Position numbers and translations under genes: made by a program. The notes under the pieces were generated by a model that searched no databases, was not told the origin of the DNA, and saw only the letters and a list, made by a program, of their open reading frames with translations. A stretch of DNA of 64,000 nucleotides from Rutstroemia sp. NJR-2017a BVV2 (taxonomy: Eukaryota > Ascomycota > Leotiomycetes > Helotiales > Rutstroemiaceae), in contig NJPS01000003.1 in NCBI GenBank assembly GCA_002946415.1, forward strand, positions 457,038-521,037. The letters are read 5' to 3'. Positions 53,540 through 64,000 of the stretch are shown here, in pieces (positions within the stretch are counted from its first letter, which is position 1; the number at the start of each line of letters is the position of its first letter).

Positions 53540-54782
53540 TCACTCTCCTGGTGTAGAAATCCGGTCATTCGAGGTCACCGTGATCTCCGTCTCCTTCAAG
53601 ATATGTTTCTGACTTTCCGTATCCACATCCTTATCAGAGTTGTCTCCTAATTGCTGAAAAGTATCCATCTTGATATTTGTACGCTTTGATATGTTCAATC
53701 TGTTGGCCGAAGAAGGGTTGTTTGAGTTGCCGGTGGTGCTAAAGTTGAAGCAGGGAAGGGAAAGGAGAGGGCGCAGAGCAGGGAGCGAGCCGGCAAAGAT
53801 ACCCATGCCTTCTTCGATTACGGACCAGAGGCCGATTTTACCGGTGGCAAACATGAATTCCGCGGGGTCGCTGTAGAGACTTAGGTAACGAAGTCGGACT
53901 ATTGTTGCGCAGCTTGCACTGGAAGGTGTCAGTCGGCTGTATAGCTAATCTTGTGGCATCGGTAAAACAAGGTAAGGTTATTCTAACTCAGGGTAAGAAA
54001 TATAATGTACTTACAATGCAGCCAATCCAAGAATACAAGCCACCGAGGCCTTCACCCTGCTCTTCATCTTGATATTCCACAACAGGACCGCAGGCAGAAT
54101 TGCCAAAGACCAGTCGGTCGCAATCTCAATAGCAGAGAAGAAGAGGCTAACATCGCTGTTCAGTTGGAGATTGTATGACCCGGTCGTAGTTTCACCCCAT
54201 AACGTAGTGATCGGATGGCAGATATTGGCGACACCAATTATGAAGACGATAGCGGACATGGCAGTGGCGGCCATGATTCCCCAGATAGTCCATACATAAC
54301 GACGGCGTGAGTCGGCAATACGGAGCAGAGTTACAGCGATGCTGCACTTGATGGTAACTGCAGCGGAGGCATAGAAGAACTCGGCGATGAAGAAGAGCTT
54401 TTGACCATAATTAGTTTCGGTGTACCAGAATCTCAATCCACGAGGGCGACAATAAGCACCTTGATTCCTTTCATTTTATCAGAGGCCGAGAGAGTGGCAG
54501 CAAGCTGTCCGCTTCCGTAAAAGCAGCAGACAATACATAGGCTACATGTGACTGTGAAGAGCAGCTGCAATGATATTAGTACTTTAGTTTGTTTTTGGTT
54601 TTGGGTGAAGGAGGAATCGTGTGCACACGTACGAGACCTATGAACATCACAATGTCATCCACACCCCAAATTTTCTTCCATCTTCGCACTCCTGCCCGTG
54701 CAATGAACACCAGCCAACTTATAACTAACAGCAGGATTGAAGTATATAAAAGGGCCACGGCGTCCCCTCGCGGTGGGGTCAT
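53540..54782 (-). pseudogene. Rhodopsin-domain (fungal integral membrane) protein, apparent frameshift
   Basis: Exons 54633-54782, 54015-54564 and 53540-53918, with introns of 68 nt (GTACGT, TACTAAT, CAG) and 96 nt (GTAAGT...CCAG). Exon 1 has a first membrane helix (LLYTSILLLVISWLVFIARA) then RRWKKIWGVDDIVMFIGL, the family's conserved DD. Exon 2 carries helices including EFFYASAAVTIKCSIAVTLL and ATDWSLAILPAVLLW, with KMKSRVKASVACILGLAA. Exon 3 ends with GLWSVIEEGMGIFAGSLPAL, a family signature, and a hydrophilic tail. Together the exons are 1079 nt, not a multiple of three: the frame must shift between SASDKMKGIK and LRFWYTE (54437-54475). No GT..AG intron there fixes it, so a 1- or 2-nt indel is likely. 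The role of this family is mostly unknown. Confidence 0.75.
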
Positions 54783-55440
54783 GATTACAGCAGTGTAGGG
54801 CTGTAGTTGATTGTTACGAGAGTCAAATTACTCACGTGAAATAGGATAGTGGATGAAGAAGATAAAAGAAAAGGAACATTCTTTCCTCTTTAATAGTACC
54901 CTATCTTCCCCCTTCGTACCCAGGCTCGAGCCACGTCCAAAGTACTGTAGCCAGACACCCTGGATTTCCAGGAGTTTTTGAGGAGAAGCACAGACAGGAA
55001 ATCCATACCTCCGTACAGGAATTGTTACTGTACCCGGTGGCCTGGGCATGTCAGACATGGAGTGCCCGGTACGACGGGATGGTTTGACAGCACGCGAGCA
55101 AGGGGAGGGGAAAGCTTCCGGACTTCGCTAATCACGCGAGGTACGAAAAAAGCTGAACGCCAAAGATTTTCAACCTTCAGTAAAATCAATATCAAAACTA
55201 TTCTACAGTCGGATGAAACATAGGTAATACCAAGGCGGCTCGGAAGACTTGGGGTTACCCGCAAAGCCAATGAAACTTTTGATCCAATATATATGATTGA
55301 GCACGAGCCAAAAAGAAAGAAGGTTAGATGTTTTAGAGATACTTCCGAGCGGGGCAGATAAAGGCCCTAGGGTCTTCCGAGAAAAGGAATAGAGGTCGAT
55401 CAATACTGATTCCTATCAAGAACATATAGTTCCAATTATC
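54783..55440. other. Intergenic region with a short inverted repeat
   Basis: Normal-composition DNA upstream of the rhodopsin-like gene. CTCGGAAGAC (55239-55248) is the perfect inverse of GTCTTCCGAG (55372-55381); a third CTTCCGAG lies at 55342-55349. It could be a small insertion or promoter element. No gene recognised. Confidence 0.45.
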
Positions 55441-55780
55441 CATAAATAGATACGCTTAAGCCCAGAACATATATTCATACAAGATAGAACCCCTGAACAT
55501 ACAGCTGAAGAGACAATTGAGGAGTTGATTGAGCATACGATTAAGATATTAAACTGGCCGCTATTCTCTCCTGATTTTGATCCTATTGAAAACGATTAGA
55601 ACTAGATGAGAGATTGGATATGAGAGTATTACCTATACAATAATACGACTTATAATCAACTACGAAAGACTGTCAAAGAGGCATAGAATACAGTTCCAGA
55701 GGAATGGTTGGTTGAATTACCAAGTACTTCGCTCAATGAGAGAACATTATCAGGTCTAGACTATAATTGCTACTAATGGA
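55441..55780 (+). pseudogene. Tc1/mariner transposase C-terminal remnant
   Basis: The plus frame reads FIQDRTPEHTAEETIEELIE (cf. QDNAPGHAAKETIEEL), then NWPLFSPDFDPIEND (cf. EWPPYSPDLNPIENVW), then MRDWI and NNTTYNQLRKTVKEA, EEWLVELPSTSL. The second catalytic Asp and the DPIE box are visible. TAG codons fall where Trp is expected (TGG to TAG at 55597-55599 and 55603-55605). The N-terminal half and inverted ends were not found. Confidence 0.78.
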
Positions 55781-56900
55781 ATATATACGAAATACTACCA
55801 TCGTATGTGCTCGTTCGTAATGGTCACTGATTAATTACGTGTATTGTTATTGAACAATAATATGGTGTTATGGTGGGTGATTTATTTTGTTCTCATTTGT
55901 TATGTGGGGTGCGAGATTGTCTTTCACCTAAGACAATCTTAAAGAAATCCATAACTTCCTATAAGAGTTGAATTTCCCGTAGTGTAAGGTTACAGAGCAC
56001 AACACCGTCTTCGTATACTTTGGTAGTTGATGCGGTCGTCGCTAGCAAGTACTTAGAGCATTATCTAGGGAGAATAATTGCATAACCCTTCTTGAATGCA
56101 CGTCCAGAAAATGAACAATTGGTCAGACAACGGTAGGCTTATCGGAGGAGACGGAGAGGCTGCCAAAGGAGAGCTACTCGGCGGAGCCGGAGCTCACTCC
56201 AGATCTCGATTCGGCATAAGTGAGTCCTATGCTTTACCGCCGTCACTTTTCCATGCTTGCGTTTACCATAATTTTGATGGAATCTTTTAACATTTTCTTT
56301 CGCATAACATACCCCATTAGGAAAAGCAACAACAAAAATATGCTTCTATAATTAATGTTCCTCACTCGACGAAGACCTAAAATAGTTTACCCCAATCTTC
56401 TACCATTGTATCTTCGATTCTTCGGAGGTCAACTCCGAATATCTTGTAAACAGTTCTCATTGGACGAGGTTCTATGAGGGCCTTGTCCCACCAAGAACAT
56501 GATCGCTCACGTTCAGAGGTACGACCTTTATGCTACCTCTTCTTGTTCGATGCTTCTTAATCGATCAATTCCATCAATAAGTTATGATGGATGTACTTCT
56601 AATTTCTTTGTTTGTATATACCTCTTCGTATGCCTTTGAACTGTTTCAATTAGACTGTCGATCTATATCACTGGACCGTAATCAGTCTACCTACCTGCCG
56701 ATCTACTTCTTCCAATATATATCAACTATATCAATACCATCTCTAGGTATTTATTAACTCATCCTCACTATGCTTTATCCTTCTATATGATATAATATAA
56801 TTCATACATATATCAATAACGCTTACTCATAATAACAATGTTATTACGAATACTCCGTCCGTATAAAGTATAGGAAGATAATGATACAATAACAAATAAC
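55781..56900. other. Intergenic, no recognisable gene
   Basis: Mixed composition. A GC-richer patch at 56090-56290 has a 64-codon open frame with no family resemblance. The rest has frequent stops. Part may belong to the lost 5' region of the adjacent transcription-factor gene. Confidence 0.5.
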
Positions 56901-56921
56901 ACAAATCAATTGGGCACCTAG

Positions 56922-59092
56922 GGAACAACCGCGAGCTCCCAGCTACGCTCTTCGTCGAATAAATTACAGAAACCCTCCAGAGGTACAAAAGGGAGGAGGA
57001 AGCCGGAATATGTTATATAAAATACGTGTTTGAATTGCAAAAGATATTGAGCCAAGGTGAGTGATTTCTATAAGTATCGTTCGGAAAGGTTGGCAGCTGT
57101 TCCATATTAATATAAGTATTATATGTATAGTAGCTAAATCGCTTTAGTGTGATGGCAAGGAACCTTGCGGAAGATATATCGATAAACTATACGATCAGGA
57201 GTGTTCCTATCAGCCTTATATCAAATATGGTAAGATGGAATTAGTCGAAAGCTTGAAATCGCTTGATTCCTGGAAATGCAATGCTGAGTGTGTATTTCAT
57301 ACTATCGAAGCAAACGAGAATATCTCCGCGATTATAGAACGAATACAAAACTATAAGTCGGTCGAGAGTATAGTATAATGGTTGCAAGTAGCCAATAGCG
57401 ACTCCGAAGGCCCTTTACTGATAAGTTCTTCCTGCTTTATAATGGTAGGCTCTGATAACGAAATGGATGATCGTATATCCCCGAAATTTCGATGGTCATC
57501 GGTGATAGCGAACGATGATATTGTGTAGTACCTTCTGACTCTGTATTTCACCTGGGTCCATTCGTTCTATATGCTGTTTGATGAGCAACTGTTTGTGTAT
57601 AGTTTTCAACAAAGATCCGAGGTATTTTGTTTATCCTCTCTAGTCAATGCTATCTGTGCTATGGCTTGTTATTATCATATGGCTGTGGATACCGATACTA
57701 TAGACTTTGACCTACTAGGAAGAGATTTCAGTGAGGCTGTTAGATACGAGCTTGATGCTGAAGATGAAAGCCTTTTGAATGTCCAGGTCTTCGCGATAAT
57801 GTTCTTGGTAGGCTGTGTACAAGGCAAAGGGCTGTATACTTCCAAATATTTGACAGTGGCCAATAGCTCAATGGCAAGTCTGGAATGTGTTGGAGACGAT
57901 AGCTACCAAAGGGTTTGGAGGATTACTGCTCGAGGTGTTAACTGCCTGAATATGTAAGTTTGTCTCTCAGTATTCGGTTTTCTACCGTTGGTATAGTTGA
58001 CAAGTATAGTGAGTAGGTGCAAATAACCTTTCAGGTACCACTGATCGTTAATATAAACCCTCCTAGTAATTCCAATCTAGACGATAAGGAGCGCGACATG
58101 CAAATTGATAAGAGAAGGTGGGTATTCTACCGTAATCCGCTAGACAATAAGACAGAGATAGATTTGTATTCAAGCTGCACTACTATAATCTACAAAGAGA
58201 AGGCAAAACTTCTCGATATTGTTTATGATGTTGAGGTTTTGCTGTATAGCTCAGGTGGCCTACCGATATCCGCGTAGGATATACTGAATACGTATAGCAG
58301 AATCATAACCTGGCGTGAAGATCTACCGTATGCAATCGGCGATACCAGCAATAAGTCTACTCAGTTATTGCCGCATGCACTTTCAATGCTGTAAGGATAA
58401 CCAAAAGCTTATATATACAGTTTCTTACTAATTGACTTCTCAGAATATTGTACCATACTACTATTGCTCAACTTCTTCGTCCATTTCTTGACTTTAAAGG
58501 GTTTCCTACATATCTGGTGGATCATGTTGTGTGGCAGTATGTGCAGTATGGCCTTTTCCTCCTTAAAGAGCACTATCATATGCTAGATATTTGCCGATAT
58601 CAACCTGTTGTGCAGATGTTTGCTATTTTACATTTGATAGATATGATTGTGCGATTCTTTCCTAATGTACTCTATAACCATGGAAAAGATGGACCAGCTG
58701 CGGTTCAACTAGCTATTGATGTATTGGCGAAGTCTCGTCCTGGATTTCCTGTGGCCGGAACTTTCTTGGAATTGATATACGAAACCGCAAAGGATGTTAT
58801 TATTCCCCTACCAACCAATTTGGAAGAGTCCTTCTATTGTTCATATCCTGGCAGATCAAGATTTCTTTTGGACGACACTATTGATGCCTGTACGAGAACG
58901 ATGTACACACAACCAGTCCATAGTATCCAGATGAGATTTTCTCCTATGATTTCTTCGGATTGGGTAGCGATATGTGCTGCATTTGGATTTCGATACCCCG
59001 GTCCCAACGCTGTCGGTCTGGGACAGCTGTCTGCTGAAGAGCAAGGTGCGCAAAACCTTATGCAGATTACAAATCTACTCAATATGAATTGA
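56922..59092 (+). pseudogene. Zn2Cys6 transcription factor with fungal-specific TF domain, broken
   Basis: The zinc cluster spans an intron (57057-57147): CLNCKRY*AK joins CDGKEPCGRY. Cys codons lie at 57027, 57036, 57148, 57166 and 57202; the fifth Cys reads Tyr (57175, a G-to-A change) and an Arg is TGA. The middle homology region starts near 57540 with LTLYFTWVHSFYMLFDEQLF and SLVNAICAMACYYHM. Later exons carry KRRWVFYRNPLDNKTEIDLY and, after a 53-nt intron (58391-58443), an unbroken 214-codon final exon (58448-59092) with WQYVQYGLFLLKEHYHMLDI. Stops at 57018, 57376, about 57529 and 58275 sit at probable Gln codons. The start codon and the splice near 57954 are uncertain. It would have been a nuclear DNA-binding regulator; its targets are unknown. 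Confidence 0.78.
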
Positions 59093-60891
59093 TAGATTGA
59101 ATCGAGATATAGCTGGCTCATTGACTTTGAAGTTGCATAATATTGGCTGTTGTGGGCATGGTATAGCAGTGATGGCTGTGGTATTGGATTCCTGTTCTTC
59201 GACGATCTTCCTATTTCTGATTGAATAGGTGAACCTTCAACAGTTTATTGAAGAATCAAATATTGTTAGTCATTTAGTCGGACTATGATATACGAACGAT
59301 AGAATGGCAGCAAACACTTCTGTACTGTGCGATGGTCCGAGAGGCAAGAGGTTTCGAATTATTTAGCGATTACGGAGAAAGATCGCGATTATGGCCAATA
59401 TTTGCACGATGGAGGTTGATATCCTTCAATGTGTCTTATTGTCGCGACTGCGTCGAGTTCAAGCAAGTATTCGCAATAATATACCATTATTATCCCCTTA
59501 TTCCTGTCGCTAAGTGTGGGAATAGCTGGCCCTTTGCACCATGGTGTATTCGTGGTCTTGGAGATCGAGTTGTCGATTGTATACAAAGGAACAACTAACT
59601 GGAATCATTCTAGTGCTGACAAAGTGTGGCTTGTATAAAACTCAAGAGAGTGTACAAAGCGGACACCGAAATTGAAGCCTACTGTATTTTTTTATGAATG
59701 AGTGGGTTTATACTATCAGTAAGCATCGGAGAAGGAAAGACTATTCTAGATTCTGATTACACAGTCTGGTAGAAATGAATTGGGCTAAGCATTCCTGATG
59801 GACCTCTTGTAAAATATAGACTTACAGGTATCTCTCGACTTTGGACCTGTTTTATCCTACGCCAATCAAATACTCCAGCAAATACTTGTGAAGTTAAATT
59901 AAGAAGCGGGATTTCTAAGCTCCGATACCTTACCTAAGTATACCACCAACCAGCTAGTTGCAGTAAATATCGCATCCTACGGTAGATGGAATGAATCGGT
60001 TGATTGGCTCGACCAGTAAGAAACCAGTATTTTGGGTGGTGGAGGGATCTCCGATGATCGAGAAAGAATGCAGTAATTTCTACAAGGGCTTCTCTAATAA
60101 TTCCATCTATCTACTTAATACACGTCCTTGTGTCGCACAAAAAAGATCAAACCCTATACCTGCGAAGATCTTACAAGTTCTTGCTTCCTTCTTAGGAATT
60201 CAAGAATTTGACTGGCCTGTTTCAGGAGCTGCTATGAGCTTGTATCAACGAAATTCTTCCTCACCCAACCATTTCTCGCTATGCTCTATACCAAATGATA
60301 ATCGAAGTTCGACTTCTAGATCTCCCAAAAGGTCCTCTTATCGTGGAGACGGAGATACCTCTGTTGTGATTATTAGATCATTCCTCCTTACTAATTACAT
60401 GGACCGGAGAGATATGCTATTGAAATTCTTTTTGGAATATATCAAAACCCCTTGGGTCCTATTCAACGTTTTCCAACAATTCCGTAATCGCAATTCGAAT
60501 TCAACTTTTGTTTTGTTATGTAATCGAGCCTCCTATCGCCAAATAATCGGAACTTTATATCATCATATATCTGAGAGAAAATCATCGTTGCCTTATATAT
60601 CGCGACCGCCAAGAAGTTCGTTTTTCACTGGATATCCCTGTCAGCTATACCTGACCTTGCCGATAGTTATTTGATGTCCGGATTGGTATGTAATCAACCT
60701 GTTATAGTACTTATCAGGGGTATTTATTAGTACCTTACCCTCTTTATAACGTCGGTATATCCTATAATTCGGCCAATATTGAGATCTTACTGAGTCGATT
60801 CAAATCCCTATTCGACCTCTAAACCAATATATCTTTTATCCCAAAGTATTGTAAAGTACTTCTATTCTGACGGATATTAGGTGGTTCAACT
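59093..60891 (+). other. Unrecognised stretch, one 227-codon open frame
   Basis: No family recognised. The frame 59991-60674 is open for 227 codons but reads as Ser/Arg-rich and may be a shadow. Another frame over 60.1-60.9 kb (for example YPLYNVGISYNSANIEILLS) looks more protein-like, with stops placed as TGA/TAA/TAG for Arg/Gln. A decayed gene between the two transcription factors is possible. Confidence 0.35.
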
Positions 60892-63688
60892 ATGGACTTG
60901 GATATAGGGTCTAGTACCAGTACTAGCTCTGGACTACAGGTATCTAGAAAGGAACGAGGTGTAATTGCTACTCAGGTTAGTTGATCTCTATCGGGGAACT
61001 TCTGAGGAGGTTGTCCGGCTGTCTAGTGTTTTGGGACCTCTGTAATATATCTATCAAATGTTTGCTTGGTTGCACTGCCTAGTTAGGACTGACGATCTCT
61101 TGTGAAGGCTTGTGATATGTGTCGACAAAGGAAGCAGAGATGTGATGAGCAACGACTATGCGGGCTCTGCTAGCGATTAGACATCCCGTGTATTTACAGG
61201 GAACCACAGCCGACGAAGTAAGTACGAATAATATTGACTTCATGAAATTGCTACCATTGCGGGATCTCAACGACTAAGTTCCCTCCCAGGAAAAACAAAA
61301 CTTTGACCGAGGTCCTAGACTGCCTAAAGAGTGTGGAAGTTAAAGTCGACCGACTTTCGTCTCGACCGCCTCAATCTGGGTTTGGGCTTCTGTAACAGTC
61401 TCCTTCTAGTCAGCCTCTGTTCGGTGTAAGCGGCGAAGTCGATTATCGAAGCTCTTTTTCTTCTGTATATACTATATACTCTCCTAGCCCTTGTAATAAT
61501 CTGCCGAAAACTTACGAATATCGTTACTCGACTGTAACTTACAAGCTCTTACACTGGCCGGCTATACAAGAAATCTTGCTATAAGCCGACCCTGCTGTCG
61601 CGGACAACTTGAAACACTTCGAAAAAGAAGGATTATCGTTTCTAGTACAGATATAATATGGTTAACTAGTGTTATCTCTATATGAAGGTCTAAGCTAAAA
61701 GGCCTTTGTCGGTATATAGTTATAAGCTACAAGGGTGGTAGGAGGAATATAGATAACTTATCCGGTATTGACCTGGGAAGTGATGAATCGACTTGCTAAT
61801 ACCTACTTTGATACTTTCAACCTCCTTTATCCGTTCCTGGATCGCCAAAACTTTTTCTCGGAGAATCTTAATAAGGTATATACTGAAGGATTTGATAGGG
61901 ATAAGGAATCTATTATTGTATTGCTTGTCTTTGTTCTTGGAGAACTGGTTCTTAAAAGTAGCTATGGTGCTCCTATAGAAACTAGCAGTAGTCAACCCAG
62001 CGGAATTAGAGGTAGAGGTAGTATACCAGATAGATTATCAGGAATCCTGCTCTACAATAAAGCTAGAAAACAGATTGGATTTGTAATGACTGGATGCGAT
62101 CTTGAGAATGTTCAGATATTTTCATTAGCTGTATATACTATCCATTATATGAACTAGTTATAAAGGAAACGGATCATACTTGCTAATATATATAGGCTCT
62201 ATAACCAATACTGTTCTCGCTATATAGTAAAGATTAGAAGTCCAAAGTCGTTAATATCGAGCAACTAATGATCAAACAGGAATTTTGGAGGCTAATGGTT
62301 TCGGTATCATTAGTGTACTATATCTTGATCATATAGTAAGAGTATCTCTATATTCCAACTTATTATCGTCGAAATATCTATATTCATATATATCCTAGTA
62401 ATGAGATTGACTGGAATACTACGAAGGGAGATCTGATTAAATATATATACTGGCATTGTATAATACAGGAAATATAAGTATTCATATAGACAGATATATC
62501 GAGAGGTTCGGTATAGCTAAAACAAATGTAGGAGTCTGTACTTAGAACTTGATTTACCACTGAGTATACTCCTGTTACTTGAGAACCGGGTCGGTTTAGC
62601 AATATTCAATACACTGTTCTGCGATACCGATTATAGAGCAAATCAGTAGTTGTACTGGTAAATGCATTACATATCCGAACTTGCTCTACACAGAATTTGT
62701 ACTAATATATATACGAATATCCGTAACTATGAGGGTTTTCTCTTTGCCAAAACATTATAACAATTTCGGAAAAATCAACTAATAAGTATCTTCTATTTTG
62801 AATAGTATCTCAGTCGACTAGCGATATATAAAGCAGCTCTGCCGATGACTTTGGCCTGTCAACCAGCAACTACTTCCGTCAGCTCGGCTTGCAACTAATA
62901 CAATAGCGATAGCTCCTCCCTTGCGATCTGTAATGGTCCGAAGACGAATCTACTAGTTTTCTTAGCCCTATTATTTCTGGGTCAAGTTTTTCTATGACCG
63001 GACCAACTATACTATCTCCTACTCTCTCAATATATCCTTTGCTGCAACCACAATATATATTGGACCCTTTATTGAACTCTCTATATTCACCTCAGCAATC
63101 TCGGCTACCTCTCTTTACCCCGGATACCGATACGGAACCGGTACTCTACCCCTATATATATGATATCCAGGTTGTGTTGTTGAGAACTAGGTACTATTAT
63201 GCCAAATATATAGTTCACAGACCGTTTTTGTACAAGGTGTTGCATTTCCCAGAACAGACAACGCAGGAGGATACGGAGAGCATAGCTGAATGTCTATATA
63301 TATATATTTCTTTTTCTTATTGCCTCTCTTTCTATATACTATCTCTCGATCCCGATCAGACTGATAAAACCTCTAGGCCTGTCTCCTCTAGCTGCTCCTT
63401 CTCTCCCCACCCTCCCACTGCAAACGCCTTATCCCCTACCTCTTCTGCTGGTCGCAAAACTTCCTCGGCATTCTCCTCGTTATATATCTTACCAAATACA
63501 ACGCTATGCTAAAATACATCGTCGAGAATCTCTGCAGGGAGCGCTATCAGTGCGATATGGAGCAGTCGATTCTGCTTATATTGGATTGGATACGTGATCT
63601 CAAGGAGGCGTATGATCCGTTGGCGGAATGGTGTTGGAAGGTGCTCCGCGGGGTTTATTGGTGGGAGGACAAGGAGTGTTATGAATGA
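60892..63688 (+). pseudogene. Second Zn2Cys6 transcription factor gene, broken
   Basis: Exon 1 at 60892-60975 (MDLDIGSSTSTSSG..ATQ) splices over 60976-61107 to a perfect zinc cluster, ACDMCRQRKQRCDEQRLCGL. Cys codons lie at 61111, 61120, 61141, 61159, 61168 and 61189, spaced C-x2-C-x6-C-x5-C-x2-C-x6-C; only a TAG at 61171 (Gln expected) interrupts it. After a 72-nt intron (61218-61289) comes a coiled-coil-like linker (LTEVLDCLKSVEVKVDRLSS), then LLHWPAIQEILL and WEVMNRLANTYFDTFNLLYP of the fungal-specific TF domain. The C-terminal part is recognisable at 62994-63320 and 63506-63688 (LLRTRYYYAKYIVHRPFLYK, LDWIRDLKEAYDPLAEWCWK). About eight further stops lie in 61390-61760, all at CAA/CAG-like sites. 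The 62.16-62.99 kb part is too decayed to follow. Confidence 0.78.
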
Positions 63689-63801
63689 ACGAAACGAATC
63701 GGATCGAATTATATAGGAGTGAATGGGATTGAACTGAGGCGGTTTGTATGCATATATGGGAACAGAACGTTGCGTTACAAAAAAGGGGGAAAAATATGGA
63801 G

Positions 63802-63999
63802 TTTGGAGTCCGACTTCAATTCGCCATATTTGTTTAGTGTTTGTTGTAGGTTTTTGAGAACACTAACACAGCCATCGGTGATTTCCTTCAATTCTTTACT
63901 CTGCTGGGTATAGAGGTTTGGTTCAGGTAATATGACTTCGATACCTTGTAGCACGATGGAGAGCTTTCTAACTCTGTATAATTTGAAGAGTTAGTATAA
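63802..63999 (-). pseudogene. Helo_like_N (STAND protein N-terminal domain) fragment, runs off the window
   Basis: The minus strand reads RVRKLSIVLQGIEVILPE, LKEITDGCVSVLKNLQQTLN and KYGELKSDSK in one frame, the pattern of the fungal N-terminal domain (Helo_like_N) that precedes NACHT or ankyrin modules in STAND immune-type proteins. The frame loses similarity at about 63802 and meets a stop at about 63780, so what follows the domain is missing or spliced. A TAA at about 63992-63994 lies upstream in frame. The remaining gene, if any, lies beyond 64000. Confidence 0.55.
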
Positions 64000-64000
64000 T

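Noticed and set aside
1..64000. tRNA and rRNA genes
   Set aside because: No cloverleaf A/B-box pair or rRNA core sequence was recognised by eye; a covariance search was not possible.

Overview
The window is nuclear DNA of a filamentous ascomycete (Pezizomycotina). The evidence is short GT..AG introns with CTAAC-like branch sites, fungus-specific protein families, and long AT-rich deserts of retrotransposons worn down by C-to-T and G-to-A transitions. Those transitions hit mainly CpA/TpG, the signature of repeat-induced point mutation (RIP). No tRNA, rRNA or CRISPR was seen.

Layout. (a) 1-3.7 kb, island 1: a broken, probably 5'-truncated zinc metallopeptidase gene (+), an intact DUF7730-like gene (-), and a 262-bp inverted-repeat miniature element. 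(b) 3.7-26.4 kb, desert 1: a three-level nest. An unclassified repeat is split by a minus-strand Ty3/gypsy element (3888-19104, TSD TTTAT), which is itself split by a plus-strand gypsy element with 550-bp LTRs (9768-18517). Two Tad-like LINE remnants then lie tail to tail. (c) 26.4-27.3 kb: a small non-mutated pocket with a LINE-like 3' end and an internally deleted pogo-like transposon. (d) 27.4-36.2 kb: a long-TIR DNA element split by a third gypsy element (28004-34540, TSD AAATC). (e) 36.3-38.9 kb, island 2: one intact gene for a signal-peptide, Cys-rich, roughly seven-pass membrane protein. (f) 39-50.3 kb, desert 2: more copies of the 550-bp-LTR gypsy family and a LINE fragment. (g) 50.3-64 kb, island 3 (about 40% GC or more): a DUF3435 tyrosine-recombinase pseudogene, a rhodopsin-like membrane protein gene with an apparent frameshift, a mariner remnant, two Zn2Cys6 transcription-factor pseudogenes, and the edge of a Helo_like_N (STAND) gene fragment.

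Genes working together. I see no pathway. The unifying process is genome defence: RIP has erased the transposons and put stops, almost all at CAA/CAG/CGA or TGG codons, into most genes of island 3. The most interesting interpretation is that island 3 is a decayed piece of a DUF3435-driven mobile element (Starship-like) with its captain at one edge. That is inference, because no element boundaries are visible. The best intact genes are the DUF7730-like protein and the Cys-rich membrane protein.
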